A stretch of DNA of 64,000 bases. Origin: Cyanobium sp. FGCU52 (GTDB lineage: Bacteria; Cyanobacteriota; Cyanobacteriia; PCC-6307; Cyanobiaceae). Made by a program: the position numbers and the translations under genes. The DNA lies in NCBI GenBank assembly GCA_024958715.1, contig JANWUS010000018.1, positions 1-64,000 on the forward strand, read 5' to 3'. Shown piece after piece: positions 15,852-23,468 of this stretch (the first letter of the stretch is position 1; each line of letters starts with the position of its first letter). A model generated the notes under the pieces. It did no database searches. It was not told the DNA's origin and was given only the letters and a program-made list of their open reading frames with translations.

Positions 15852-17074
15852 GGGCTCGGCTCCCCCCGTTCCGCGTGGTTGATGGCCTGCATCACAAGGC
15901 TGCGCACCTGCTCCAGAGAGGAATCATGCCGCCGGGCCAGCGCCACCAGATCATCGTGCTCGGGTTTGGCGCGGCGACGGCCATCCGGCAGGAAGGCCCA
16001 CTTGATCCGCACCGGTCCGAGCGGGGTGTCCACGACCCCGCTCCGGCGCGGCAGGCACCAGCGGCGCTGCTCCTGCTCCCGCACCCCCAGGCTGGTGCCA
16101 TGCCGCCACCACACCCGCCGAAGGTCAGGCCCTGTGGCCGGCGGCGCCAGCACGGTGAGCAGCACCCCGGGCCGCCCCTTCTTCATCGCCACCGGCTGGC
16201 TGAACACCTCGAGGGCCCCAGCCCGGCGCAGTTCCTCGATCAGGAAGGCCAGATCCTCCGGGGTGGCGTCATCGATCTGGGCCTGCTGCTGGAGGACGGT
16301 CTCGGCCCAGGCAGCTTCGGCCTCCCCGCCCTCCGAACCGGCCAGCGGCCGGGCCAGCACCAGGCGCAGCAGGTTGGGCCGATCGAGCCGGCGGCTGCCC
16401 AGGCCCACCCCCACCCGCAGGGGAACCGCCGCCGGGGCCGGCCCGAAGCGTTGGGCCCACACCGCCGCCAGGGCAAGCCCGGTGGGGGTGGTGAGTTCAC
16501 CGGGAGGGAAGCCCTCGCTGGATCCGAGCGGCAGGCCGCGGCGGCGCGCGATCTCCAGCACCGCCGGAGCCGGCAGGGGCAACACGCCATGGGCGGTGGC
16601 CACCGTGCCGTGGCCGGCCGGGGGCACCCCCACAAGCAGATGCTCCACCCCCAGATGGGTCAACGCCGCGCAGACGCCCACGATGTCCACCAGGGCATCG
16701 ATCGCTCCCACCTCATGGAAGTGCACCTGCTCGGGGGCATGGCCGTGGACCGCCGCCTCCGCCTCCGCCAGCAGCGCGAACACCGCCAGAACCCGCTCCT
16801 GAAGCACGGGCTCCAGGACTCCGCTCGCCAGCAGCGGCCGCAGTTCTCCCCAGGGGCGGTGCCCGGGCTGCGGCTCGGTGGCCTCCACGGCCAGGTGCAG
16901 ACCGCGCAGGCCGCCGCTGCGCCGCTCCTCCAGCTGCAACCGGTAGCGCCCCTCCAGGCCCAGCCGGGCCAGGGGCCCGTGGATCACCGCCTCCGGCACG
17001 CCCAGATCGAGCAGCGCGGCCAGCAGCATGTTGCCGGCGATCCCGGTGGGGACGTCGAGCAGCGCCAGGCTCAT
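15848..17074 (-). CDS. larC: LarC-like nickel-insertion protein
   Basis: A 408-residue cytosolic protein of the LarC family (former DUF111), which inserts nickel into the pincer cofactor made by LarB and LarE. Hallmarks are the N-terminal LLDVPTGIAGNMLLAALLDLG, APEQVHFHEVGAIDALVDIVG, and GHGTVATAHGVLPLPAPAVLE. Length matches single-chain forms, with no sign of the frameshifted LarC1/LarC2 split. It overlaps genes on both sides by four bases. LarB, LarE and lactate racemase are not in the window, so whether the complete cofactor pathway exists here is unknown. The nickel link fits the HupE/UreJ gene 8 kb away, though that is only suggestive. Confidence 0.85.
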   Translation of the reverse strand: MSLALLDVPTGIAGNMLLAALLDLGVPEAVIHGPLARLGLEGRYRLQLEERRSGGLRGLHLAVEATEPQPGHRPWGELRPLLASGVLEPVLQERVLAVFALLAEAEAAVHGHAPEQVHFHEVGAIDALVDIVGVCAALTHLGVEHLLVGVPPAGHGTVATAHGVLPLPAPAVLEIARRRGLPLGSSEGFPPGELTTPTGLALAAVWAQRFGPAPAAVPLRVGVGLGSRRLDRPNLLRLVLARPLAGSEGGEAEAAWAETVLQQQAQIDDATPEDLAFLIEELRRAGALEVFSQPVAMKKGRPGVLLTVLAPPATGPDLRRVWWRHGTSLGVREQEQRRWCLPRRSGVVDTPLGPVRIKWAFLPDGRRRAKPEHDDLVALARRHDSSLEQVRSLVMQAINHAERGEPSP

Positions 17075-17742
17075 GCGGCCGGCGACACGACGGAGTCCGG
17101 GCCGGGCTCCTGGGCAGGCCTGCCCAGTCGGGGCGCAGCCCTCAGCAGGCGCTCGGCCTCGCTTTCCAGGTTGTGCCGCTGATCGCGGAGCAGCACGGTG
17201 ATCTCGCGGCGGGCCCTTCGCTGCTCGCGCTGCGCGGTCTCCACGTCGAAGCCCGAAAGGCCCCAGAGCCGGCCGAGCAGGGCCCGGTCATCGCTGCCGC
17301 CCGCGATGCTGCCGTAGATCAGTTCCTCGGCCACCATGCCGGCCTGGAGCACCCGGCTCCAGCGGCGCAGGTCTTCGGCGGCCATCTTGGCGTGCTCGGG
17401 CAGGGGGAACTCGGTGACACCGCCCGCCGCCCGCCCCGCCTGAAGGCAGGCGAGGCTGCCCACCAGCACCCGCTGCACCGGCAGGTTCTCCGCCGCCGCC
17501 ACCACGACATGGCCGGCTTCGTGGATGGCGATCCGCCGCAGCCGCCGCTCACCCCCCGGAAGGCTCTCAGCCAGCAGATGGCCGCCGCGGCCGCCGAGGC
17601 GGGCCGCATCCAGGGTGAGCAGGGCCAGCAGCAGGCCCGCCGCCAGGGCGATGGCGCCGGCCGGGAGGCCGAGCAGGGGCCCGAACACCGCCAGCAGCGT
17701 GACCGCCGCCACGAACACCCCGGCCCTCAGGGCATCGGGCAT
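17071..17742 (-). CDS. FtsH-type M41 metallopeptidase domain without the AAA+ ATPase
   Basis: A 223-residue protein with two or three N-terminal hydrophobic helices (VFVAAVTLLAVFGPLLGLPAG...) followed by a peptidase segment. The zinc-binding HEAGHVVVAAAENLP motif at about residue 73 matches FtsH, as do the GGVTEFPLPEH and MVAEELIYGSIAGGSDD stretches that supply the third ligand region. The ATPase domain is absent, and length rules out a full FtsH. Such short proteins occur in cyanobacteria and plastids and are usually listed as ATP-dependent Zn proteases by homology only. Whether it needs a partner ATPase is unknown. Coupled by overlap to LarC. Confidence 0.8.
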   Translation of the reverse strand: MPDALRAGVFVAAVTLLAVFGPLLGLPAGAIALAAGLLLALLTLDAARLGGRGGHLLAESLPGGERRLRRIAIHEAGHVVVAAAENLPVQRVLVGSLACLQAGRAAGGVTEFPLPEHAKMAAEDLRRWSRVLQAGMVAEELIYGSIAGGSDDRALLGRLWGLSGFDVETAQREQRRARREITVLLRDQRHNLESEAERLLRAAPRLGRPAQEPGPDSVVSPAA

Positions 17743-17743
17743 C

Positions 17744-18451
17744 TCAGCGCCCCGGGCGGCTCACCGCCTTGCCATGGCCCCGCGCCGGCCGCGGACGCTC
17801 CGGCCCGCCGGAGCGCTCGGAGGGCCGGTCTCCCGCAGGTCTGTCGCCGCCACCCCGGCGGCCCTTGCCGCCGCGGTTGCCGCGCTGGGCCAGGGGCCCC
17901 AGCACCTCGAACGATTCCAGCACCAGCTGCTGACCCTGGCGCCGCAGGTCGAGGGCGACGAAGTGGCGCAGATGCTCGAGGGGAATCGTGCCCTTGAGCT
18001 GGAGCTTGAAGGGCACGGGACGGGTGCCATCGGAGCGGGGCTGCTGGCGCACCTTGAGCACCAGGTCGCCGGTTTCGGGGCGGGTGAAGATCAGTTCGCC
18101 GCGCACCGAGAAGTAGTCGTCGCCCTCGGGCAGGGCATCCTCGGCGCCCTCGGGCTCGCCGGCGGAGAGGGTGCTCGGCTCCCACACGCCCACCATCTGC
18201 AGATGCAGGCGGTCCTGCTCGCGGCAGCGGGGGTACACGACCCAGAGATGGGGCTCGGACAGATCGAGATGGCGCCGCATCAGGGTGAGCAGACGGCCCA
18301 GCACCACGGCCTCGATCTCGTCGCCCTCGGCGGTGCGGATCAGGCCACGGGTGAGGGCCTCGGGCTCGGCCGGCACGTAGACGCCCCGCACGACGCCGAT
18401 GGCCCGGTACTGATTCGGTTCGGTGACCGGGGGAATGGGGTGCTGGCGCAT
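17744..18451 (-). CDS. Conserved hypothetical protein with basic RG-rich tail
   Basis: A 235-residue soluble protein I do not recognise. It begins MRQHPIPPVTEPNQYRAIGVVRG and has a compact acidic and beta-rich core (YFSVRGELIFTRPETGDLVLKV) suggesting an OB-like or small barrel fold. The last 40 residues are Gly/Arg-rich (GNRGGKGRRGGGDRP), typical of RNA-interacting tails. The start is taken at ATG 18451, because the track frame to 19306 runs into the opposite-strand TPR gene. It is one base from the M41-type gene and heads the four-gene operon. RNA binding is inference from the tail. Confidence 0.65.
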   Translation of the reverse strand: MRQHPIPPVTEPNQYRAIGVVRGVYVPAEPEALTRGLIRTAEGDEIEAVVLGRLLTLMRRHLDLSEPHLWVVYPRCREQDRLHLQMVGVWEPSTLSAGEPEGAEDALPEGDDYFSVRGELIFTRPETGDLVLKVRQQPRSDGTRPVPFKLQLKGTIPLEHLRHFVALDLRRQGQQLVLESFEVLGPLAQRGNRGGKGRRGGGDRPAGDRPSERSGGPERPRPARGHGKAVSRPGR

Positions 18452-18574
18452 GGGGGGGGAGAAAGTTCCCGCCGGAACCGAAGGGACCGGCCGGGCCAAT
18501 GTAACCAGCCCCGGCGGTAGCCTCCGGCGACGGCGTTGTGATCCCCACCAACCGTTCCGCCGCCCTTCCACCGG

Positions 18575-19423
18575 ATGCCGACGCCGAAGCGAAGCCTCGC
18601 GGGCCTGTGGTGGCTGCCGGCCCTGATCGTGTCCCTGGTGCTGGCCCTCGCAGGCGGCTGGTGGCTGGGGCGGCGTCAGGCCTCCGTGCCCTCGCCCACC
18701 GACCCCCGACGCAGCGAACTGACCAGGGAGGTTGATCGCCTCAGGGGCCAGCTGGCCCGCGGGGTGGCGGGGGATGCGGAGCGGCAACGGCTGCTGGAGC
18801 TGCTGGTGGGTCTGGAGCGCAAGCAGGAAGCGATCGCGCTGCTGGAGCCCATGGCCGACCGCGAACCCGATCGCTGGTCGTTGCGGCTGATGCTGGCGGA
18901 ACTGCGCCGCGATGGCGGCGATCGGCGTGGGGCGGAGCGGGAGCTGCGGCAGATCCTCCCCCGCCATCCCTTCCAGGAGGAGACGCTGCAGCTGCTCAGC
19001 CTGCTGCTGCTTGAGACCGGTCGCGGCAGCCAGGCCGAGGCGAAGGTGAAAAGCGCCTACGAGAGCGCCACCCGCCAGCAGATCCGTCCCGAAGCTCTCG
19101 GGCTGGGCTTGCTGCTGGCGGAACTGCAGCAGCGGCGCCACCAGCTTGCCGCCGCCGAGGCCACCCTCAGCCGCGTCGCCCAGCAGTTCCCGAACGACCA
19201 GCGCCCGCTGCTGGCGCTGGCGCTGCTGCGGCATGAACGCGGTGATGGCAAGGGGGCCCAGGAGGCCCTGGCTCAGGCCCGCCTGCGCAACCCGGAGCCG
19301 GACCAACGCGATCGCACCCTCGATCGGCTGGCCGCCGGCTGGGGACTGGCGCCGCTCAGGGACCCTTCACGGTCGAAGCCGGGCTCGCCGGCGCCGGCGC
19401 CGTCTGGGCCTCGAAATCCCTGA
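18575..19423 (+). CDS. Membrane-anchored tetratricopeptide-repeat protein
   Basis: The 282-residue product has one N-terminal transmembrane helix (GLWWLPALIVSLVLALAGGWWLG) and a helical repeat domain. TPR-like helices occupy about residues 65-250, with alternating small and bulky residues in VGLERKQEAIALLEPMADREP and later LAAAEATLSRVAQQFPN. The tail is Pro/Ser-rich. TPR proteins act as scaffolds; no partner is identified. The start ATG 18575 is divergent from the basic-tailed gene. Its 3' end overlaps the convergent reverse-strand gene at 19356 by 68 bases, which is unusually long for this compact genome. Confidence 0.7.
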   Translation: MPTPKRSLAGLWWLPALIVSLVLALAGGWWLGRRQASVPSPTDPRRSELTREVDRLRGQLARGVAGDAERQRLLELLVGLERKQEAIALLEPMADREPDRWSLRLMLAELRRDGGDRRGAERELRQILPRHPFQEETLQLLSLLLLETGRGSQAEAKVKSAYESATRQQIRPEALGLGLLLAELQQRRHQLAAAEATLSRVAQQFPNDQRPLLALALLRHERGDGKGAQEALAQARLRNPEPDQRDRTLDRLAAGWGLAPLRDPSRSKPGSPAPAPSGPRNP

Positions 19424-19709
19424 GGGCCTGATCCACCGCCGAGCCGGGCGGGGTGGCATCGTCCATGGCGCTGGCACGACGCAGCTTGTTCATCAGATCG
19501 ATCGGGTTGGTGGATTCGAGGATCGTTCCCCCCCGGCCGTTGGGGTTGGTGCCGCCGTCGAGCAACTGGCGCTGCTGCTGTTCCGTGCCGAGCGTCTGGC
19601 CGTAGCCGGCCTGCTGGGCACCGGCAGGGGAAGCGGCGACCGGCCCGAGGGCCAGCAGAAGCACCAGCGGGGCAGGAGCGTGAAGCAGGTGGGAGAGGTG
19701 GCGGCCCAT
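19356..19709 (-). CDS. Small exported hypothetical protein
   Basis: A 117-residue protein with a clear Sec leader, LLHAPAPLVLLLALGPVAASPAGAQQA, cleaved after AGA. The mature part is polar with an NGRGGTILESTNPIDLMNKLRRASAMDDATPPGSAVDQAL central block and a Pro/Ala-rich end. ATG 19709 gives the leader; longer frames reach into xth on the other strand. It overlaps the TPR gene end by 68 bases. No known domain is visible, and the periplasmic location is inferred from the leader. Confidence 0.6.
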   Translation of the reverse strand: MGRHLSHLLHAPAPLVLLLALGPVAASPAGAQQAGYGQTLGTEQQQRQLLDGGTNPNGRGGTILESTNPIDLMNKLRRASAMDDATPPGSAVDQALRDFEAQTAPAPASPASTVKGP

Positions 19710-19763
19710 AGGGACTTCCGGAGCCGGCGCTACGGCCGGCGGTTCACGATGGTGGACCCAATC

Positions 19764-19769
19764 TAGGAG
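19764..19769 (+). promoter_or_regulatory. Putative -10 element for xth
   Basis: TAGGAG lies 24 bases before the ATG at 19788 in the spacer divergent from the small exported gene. Fits the recurring TAnnnT-like boxes of the window but lacks the final T. Weak. Confidence 0.25.
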
Positions 19770-19787
19770 CCTCCTCCAGGACCCACG

Positions 19788-20618
19788 ATGCGAATCGCCA
19801 GCTGGAACGTGAACTCGGTGCGCACCCGCCTCGAGCAGGTGCGGCAGTGGCTGGCCGCCGAACAGCCCGAGGTGCTGTGCCTGCAGGAGACCAAGGTGGC
19901 CGACGAGCTGTTTCCCCACGACGCCTTCCGGGATCTGGGCTACAGCGCCGCGATCAGCGGTCAGAAGGCGTACAACGGCGTGGCGATCCTCAGCCGGGTT
20001 CCGGTGGAGGACGTGCAGGTGGGGTTCTCGGCCCTGCTGCCGGGCGACGCCGAAGCGATCGAACTGGAGGATCAGAAGCGGGTGATCAGCGCCCGGATCG
20101 AGGGGCTGCGGGTGCTCGACCTCTACGTGCCGAACGGCTCGTCGCTGAAGTCGGAGAAGTACGCCTACAAGCTGGCCTGGCTGGCCTGCCTGCGCCGCTA
20201 CCTGACGGCCCAGGAGCGGCAGGGGGAACCGCTGGTGATGGTGGGCGACTTCAACATCGCCCCGGAGGCCCGCGACCTCCATGATCCGGAGCGGCTCACC
20301 GGCGGGATCATGGCCAGCGACGCCGAGCGCCAGGCCCTGGCCGGGGTGCTGGGGGAGCGGCTGATCGATGCCTTCCGCCTGTTCGAGAGCGAGGCGGGCC
20401 ACTGGAGCTGGTGGGACTACCGCACCGGCGCCTGGGAGCGGGATCGGGGCTGGCGGATCGACCACGTCTATCTGGATCACGACCTGCAGGCCTGCGCCAC
20501 GGGCTGCGTGATCCACAGGGCCGTGCGGGGCAACGAGCAGCCCAGCGACCATGCGCCGGTGGTGGTGCACCTCGACTGGCCCCCTGCCGACGACGAGGAG
20601 GAAGGGGAGGAGTTCTGA
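19788..20618 (+). CDS. xth: Exodeoxyribonuclease III
   Basis: A 276-residue AP endonuclease/3'-5' exonuclease of the ExoIII/APE1 family, acting in base-excision repair. Sequence landmarks are MRIASWNVNSVRTRLEQV, the metal-binding glutamate in EVLCLQETKV, DLYVPNGSSLKSEKYAYKL, the GDFNIAPEARDLHDP block, and WRIDHVYLDHDL plus the terminal PSDHAPVVVHLDW with the catalytic Asp-His pair. All catalytic motifs are intact and length is normal. It converges on the lycopene cyclase gene, 34 bases away. Confidence 0.96.
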   Translation: MRIASWNVNSVRTRLEQVRQWLAAEQPEVLCLQETKVADELFPHDAFRDLGYSAAISGQKAYNGVAILSRVPVEDVQVGFSALLPGDAEAIELEDQKRVISARIEGLRVLDLYVPNGSSLKSEKYAYKLAWLACLRRYLTAQERQGEPLVMVGDFNIAPEARDLHDPERLTGGIMASDAERQALAGVLGERLIDAFRLFESEAGHWSWWDYRTGAWERDRGWRIDHVYLDHDLQACATGCVIHRAVRGNEQPSDHAPVVVHLDWPPADDEEEGEEF

Positions 20619-20652
20619 GCAGGTTGACGGGCGGCGGCAGGCGGTGAGGGAG

Positions 20653-22020
20653 TCAGCCCCCGGCCAGCATGCGGGCCAGCAGCGCCGGTTCCCTGCCCTG
20701 CAGGCCCATCAGTCCCCAGCGCACGTCCCAGGGGGCCAGCCCGTAGAGCCGCACCATCGCCGCCAGCAGCTGCCGGGGCGTGAGGGTGTTGGTGAGGAAG
20801 CCGTACCACTGCTCCGGAGGCAGGGAGAAGAAGGTGGCGAAGTGATGGCGGAGCCTGGCCTCGTCGAAGCGCATCAGCTTCTCCAGACCGAAGCGGAAGA
20901 AGGCATGGTTCCAGCGCCGCTCCGCCGGCCAGAGGCCCTGCCAGGCCGCCCGGGCCAGGGCCTCGCCGCTGAGGCCCGCCGCCAGGCCTGAGCCGACGGC
21001 GGCGGCCAGATCCGGAGCCCGCCGCAGCAGCCCTCCCACCAGGTAGCCCGAGGCCGGATGCACCATGGAGGCGGCGCCACCGAAGCCCACCACCCGCTGG
21101 CTGAGATCGGGCAGCGGCGGATTCATCGGGAACAGACAGAACTCCTCGTGCTGCACCTCCAGCACCGGCGCTCCACGGTGCGCCAGTCGGCGATGCAGTC
21201 GGTCCTTGAGCACGGGGAACGGGACGGGCGGCGCCAGGGCGAGGGAGGTTTCCTCCACGAAGAACAGGCCATCGCCGAGATCCATCGCATAGAGAAAGGT
21301 GGGAGGTTGGCTGCGGCGCTCCTCCTCCTCGAGGTGATCGGCCCGGAAGTCCATGAACACGAACTGCCCGGGCGCGATCGGCGGTGCAGCGAAGCGGCCG
21401 ACGATGCCGTAGGCCGCCTGACCGGCGATGGGGCCGTCGGCGGGGCGCCGAACGAACACCGGTTCATGGCCTGTGGCATCGATCACCAGCTTCGCCTTGA
21501 TCGCCTCGCCATCCCTGGTGGTCACGGTCGATTCCGTGGGGTTGTGACCGAGATGCGCCGCTGTTCCCCGCCGCCAGCGCAGACCCGCCGCGGTGCAGGT
21601 CTCCAGGCCATAGCGCTGCAGGGCCACCTTGTCGAACAGCCCGTAGTCGCGGCCATGGAGGGTGGGTTCGGAGCCCTGCTCACCGCCAGCGCCGAAGTAA
21701 CTCACCGTGTCGCTCCAGCGGTGGGCCAGCAGATGCGCGAGGCCCAGGGCATCCACCTCCTCCCCCCAGATGCCGTAGGTGTTGACCCAGGGCGCCTCAG
21801 GCTCGGTGGCGCTGAGCGCCTCCACCGAAACGCCCCGCCGGCCCAGTTCGGTGGCGATGGCGAGGGCGGCGGGGCCGGCTCCGATCACGAGCACGTCGGG
21901 GGTGGTCAGAGCAGGGAATGCAGGAGTCGTCCCAATCGTTCCATGCCGAGGCGGGATCCGGGGGCAGATTTCGCCGTGACCAACGTCAACCCTGCCCCTC
22001 CAGCACATGCACCAGGACAA
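20653..22020 (-). CDS. crtL: Lycopene cyclase (CrtL type)
   Basis: A FAD/NAD-dependent cyclase that closes the ring ends of lycopene in carotenoid synthesis. The dinucleotide-binding motif DVLVIGAGPAALAIATELGRRG is followed by APWVNTYGIWGEEV, VVIDATG-like KLVIDATGHEPVF, VFMDFRADH, FLYAMDLGDGLFFVEETSLA and VGFGGAASMVHPASGYLVGG, all characteristic of the CrtL family. The true start is unclear: ATG 22020 gives about 40 residues before the FAD motif that look unnatural (MSWCMCWRGRVDVGHG), and no other ATG lies near, so a GTG at the DVLVIG motif is possible. Beta versus epsilon specificity is not resolved. Confidence 0.9.
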   Translation of the reverse strand: MSWCMCWRGRVDVGHGEICPRIPPRHGTIGTTPAFPALTTPDVLVIGAGPAALAIATELGRRGVSVEALSATEPEAPWVNTYGIWGEEVDALGLAHLLAHRWSDTVSYFGAGGEQGSEPTLHGRDYGLFDKVALQRYGLETCTAAGLRWRRGTAAHLGHNPTESTVTTRDGEAIKAKLVIDATGHEPVFVRRPADGPIAGQAAYGIVGRFAAPPIAPGQFVFMDFRADHLEEEERRSQPPTFLYAMDLGDGLFFVEETSLALAPPVPFPVLKDRLHRRLAHRGAPVLEVQHEEFCLFPMNPPLPDLSQRVVGFGGAASMVHPASGYLVGGLLRRAPDLAAAVGSGLAAGLSGEALARAAWQGLWPAERRWNHAFFRFGLEKLMRFDEARLRHHFATFFSLPPEQWYGFLTNTLTPRQLLAAMVRLYGLAPWDVRWGLMGLQGREPALLARMLAGG

Positions 22021-22108
22021 CGCTCAGGAAGGCAGGGCTGATCAAGCGGCCGACTTCCGCTCCTTCTGCTGCCGCCTGGTCGGCTGGCGGTGGCTTGGGG
22101 GCGGACCA

Positions 22109-23350
22109 TCACAGCCGGCGAAGCAGATCGGCTTTCTTGGCCGCGAATTCCTCCTCGGTGAGGATGCCCTTGTCCCTCAGCGCACCCAGGCGGGCCAGGG
22201 CGTCGAGCACGTCGCCCTCCCCGGCGTCACGGTCGGGTTCGGCCGCCGGTGGCTCGGGCGCCGCCGCCGCGGGCCGCACCTCCGGCAGAGTGGTAAGGGC
22301 AACGCTGCCGCTGCCGGTGGTGAACCGCACCCCTTCAGCGCCGCTGTCCTGGGAGCAGCCGGAGATCTGCAGGTCGCCGGTGTCGTGCAGGCTCAGCGTT
22401 CCGTTGACCTCCACGGCCAGCCGGCGAGACGCCGGGAAGAAGGCATAGCGCAACTCGTTCTGGGCACCGGTGGAACTGGGGCTGCCCAGGTCCTTCGGCC
22501 ACCAAGGCTCCGCCGAGCCCATCGGCTGGAACGTCATCGGTGCCATCGCCCCCATTCCGCCAATCGGTGGCAGGCCGGCCATGGGTGCCATCAAACCCAG
22601 GCCTGCCCCAGGCGTCACGCCGGTGCTCACCTGCTGCTGCTGGCTGCCCCCACCGGAACTCTGGGCCTGCTGGAAGGTGCCGCTGCCGGTGCTGGCCAGA
22701 CTCGCCAGGCTCACACTCCCACCGGGAGTGCTGAACACCACGGCACCGCCGGGTCCCTGCTGCTGGGAGAGGCCGGCGATCTGATGCTCGCCGGTGTCGT
22801 ACACACTCACCCGCCCGTTCGCCTCCACGGCGAGGCGGCCGGTCGCCGGGAAGAAGGCGTAGCGCACATCGTTCTGGGCCCCCATGGCACTGGGGCTACC
22901 CAGCTCCTTCGGCCACCAGGTGTCACGCGGATCCGGCGTGAACAGGCTGCCGCCCCCGGCACCCATCGGCGGCAGGGGCGCCATCCCCCCCACCTGCATC
23001 TGCTGGCTGCCGCCACCCACCTGCATCTGCTGGCCGCCGCCGCTCTGGCTCTGGGCCTGGAAGCTGCTGGTCGGGAACAGCTCCGGCTGGCTGGCGAGCT
23101 GAGCGGCAATCGCCTGGCAGAGGCCGTCGACCCTTGCCTTGAGGGCATGGTTGAACATGTCGCCCAGCATCAGCATGCCGCCCCGCATCCACTGCCCGGA
23201 ACCGGCGAACTCCGGATGGTTGAACTGGGCCATGCCGCCCCGTCCGTGGAGCATGGCAACCATCATGTGGAATACGGCCTCCTGGCTGAAGCCGTAGCGC
23301 TGGGACAGCTCGGTGACAACCCTGAGGCCCTCGGGGGTCAGTTGTTCCAT
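22109..23350 (-). CDS. SHOCT-domain protein with internal duplication
   Basis: A 413-residue soluble protein. An alpha-helical N-terminus (residues 1-95) is followed by Gln/Gly-rich linkers with duplicated GGxQQMQVGG units. Two copies of a roughly 70-residue domain follow: WWPKELGSPSAMGAQNDVRY at 145 and WWPKDLGSPSSTGAQNELRY at 283, each continuing into a beta-rich AVExNGxxSxxDTGxxQIxG stretch. A short SHOCT helix-turn-helix (DVLDALARLGALRDKGILTE) closes the chain. SHOCT domains are oligomerisation modules at protein ends. Start ATG 23350 is chosen because upstream track sequence overlaps the gyrA end. Function unknown; low-complexity linkers suggest a multimeric or scaffolding role. Confidence 0.7.
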   Translation of the reverse strand: MEQLTPEGLRVVTELSQRYGFSQEAVFHMMVAMLHGRGGMAQFNHPEFAGSGQWMRGGMLMLGDMFNHALKARVDGLCQAIAAQLASQPELFPTSSFQAQSQSGGGQQMQVGGGSQQMQVGGMAPLPPMGAGGGSLFTPDPRDTWWPKELGSPSAMGAQNDVRYAFFPATGRLAVEANGRVSVYDTGEHQIAGLSQQQGPGGAVVFSTPGGSVSLASLASTGSGTFQQAQSSGGGSQQQQVSTGVTPGAGLGLMAPMAGLPPIGGMGAMAPMTFQPMGSAEPWWPKDLGSPSSTGAQNELRYAFFPASRRLAVEVNGTLSLHDTGDLQISGCSQDSGAEGVRFTTGSGSVALTTLPEVRPAAAAPEPPAAEPDRDAGEGDVLDALARLGALRDKGILTEEEFAAKKADLLRRL

Positions 23351-23468
23351 CACTGCTGCTCGGACGTTCCTTGAACCGTACGCACAGCCCTTGCGCTTTC
23401 GCATGAGATGTGGCAAGGCGCACATCGAACGGTCCCCCCGGGCCGGGCCTGGTGGCCGGATCAGGGGC

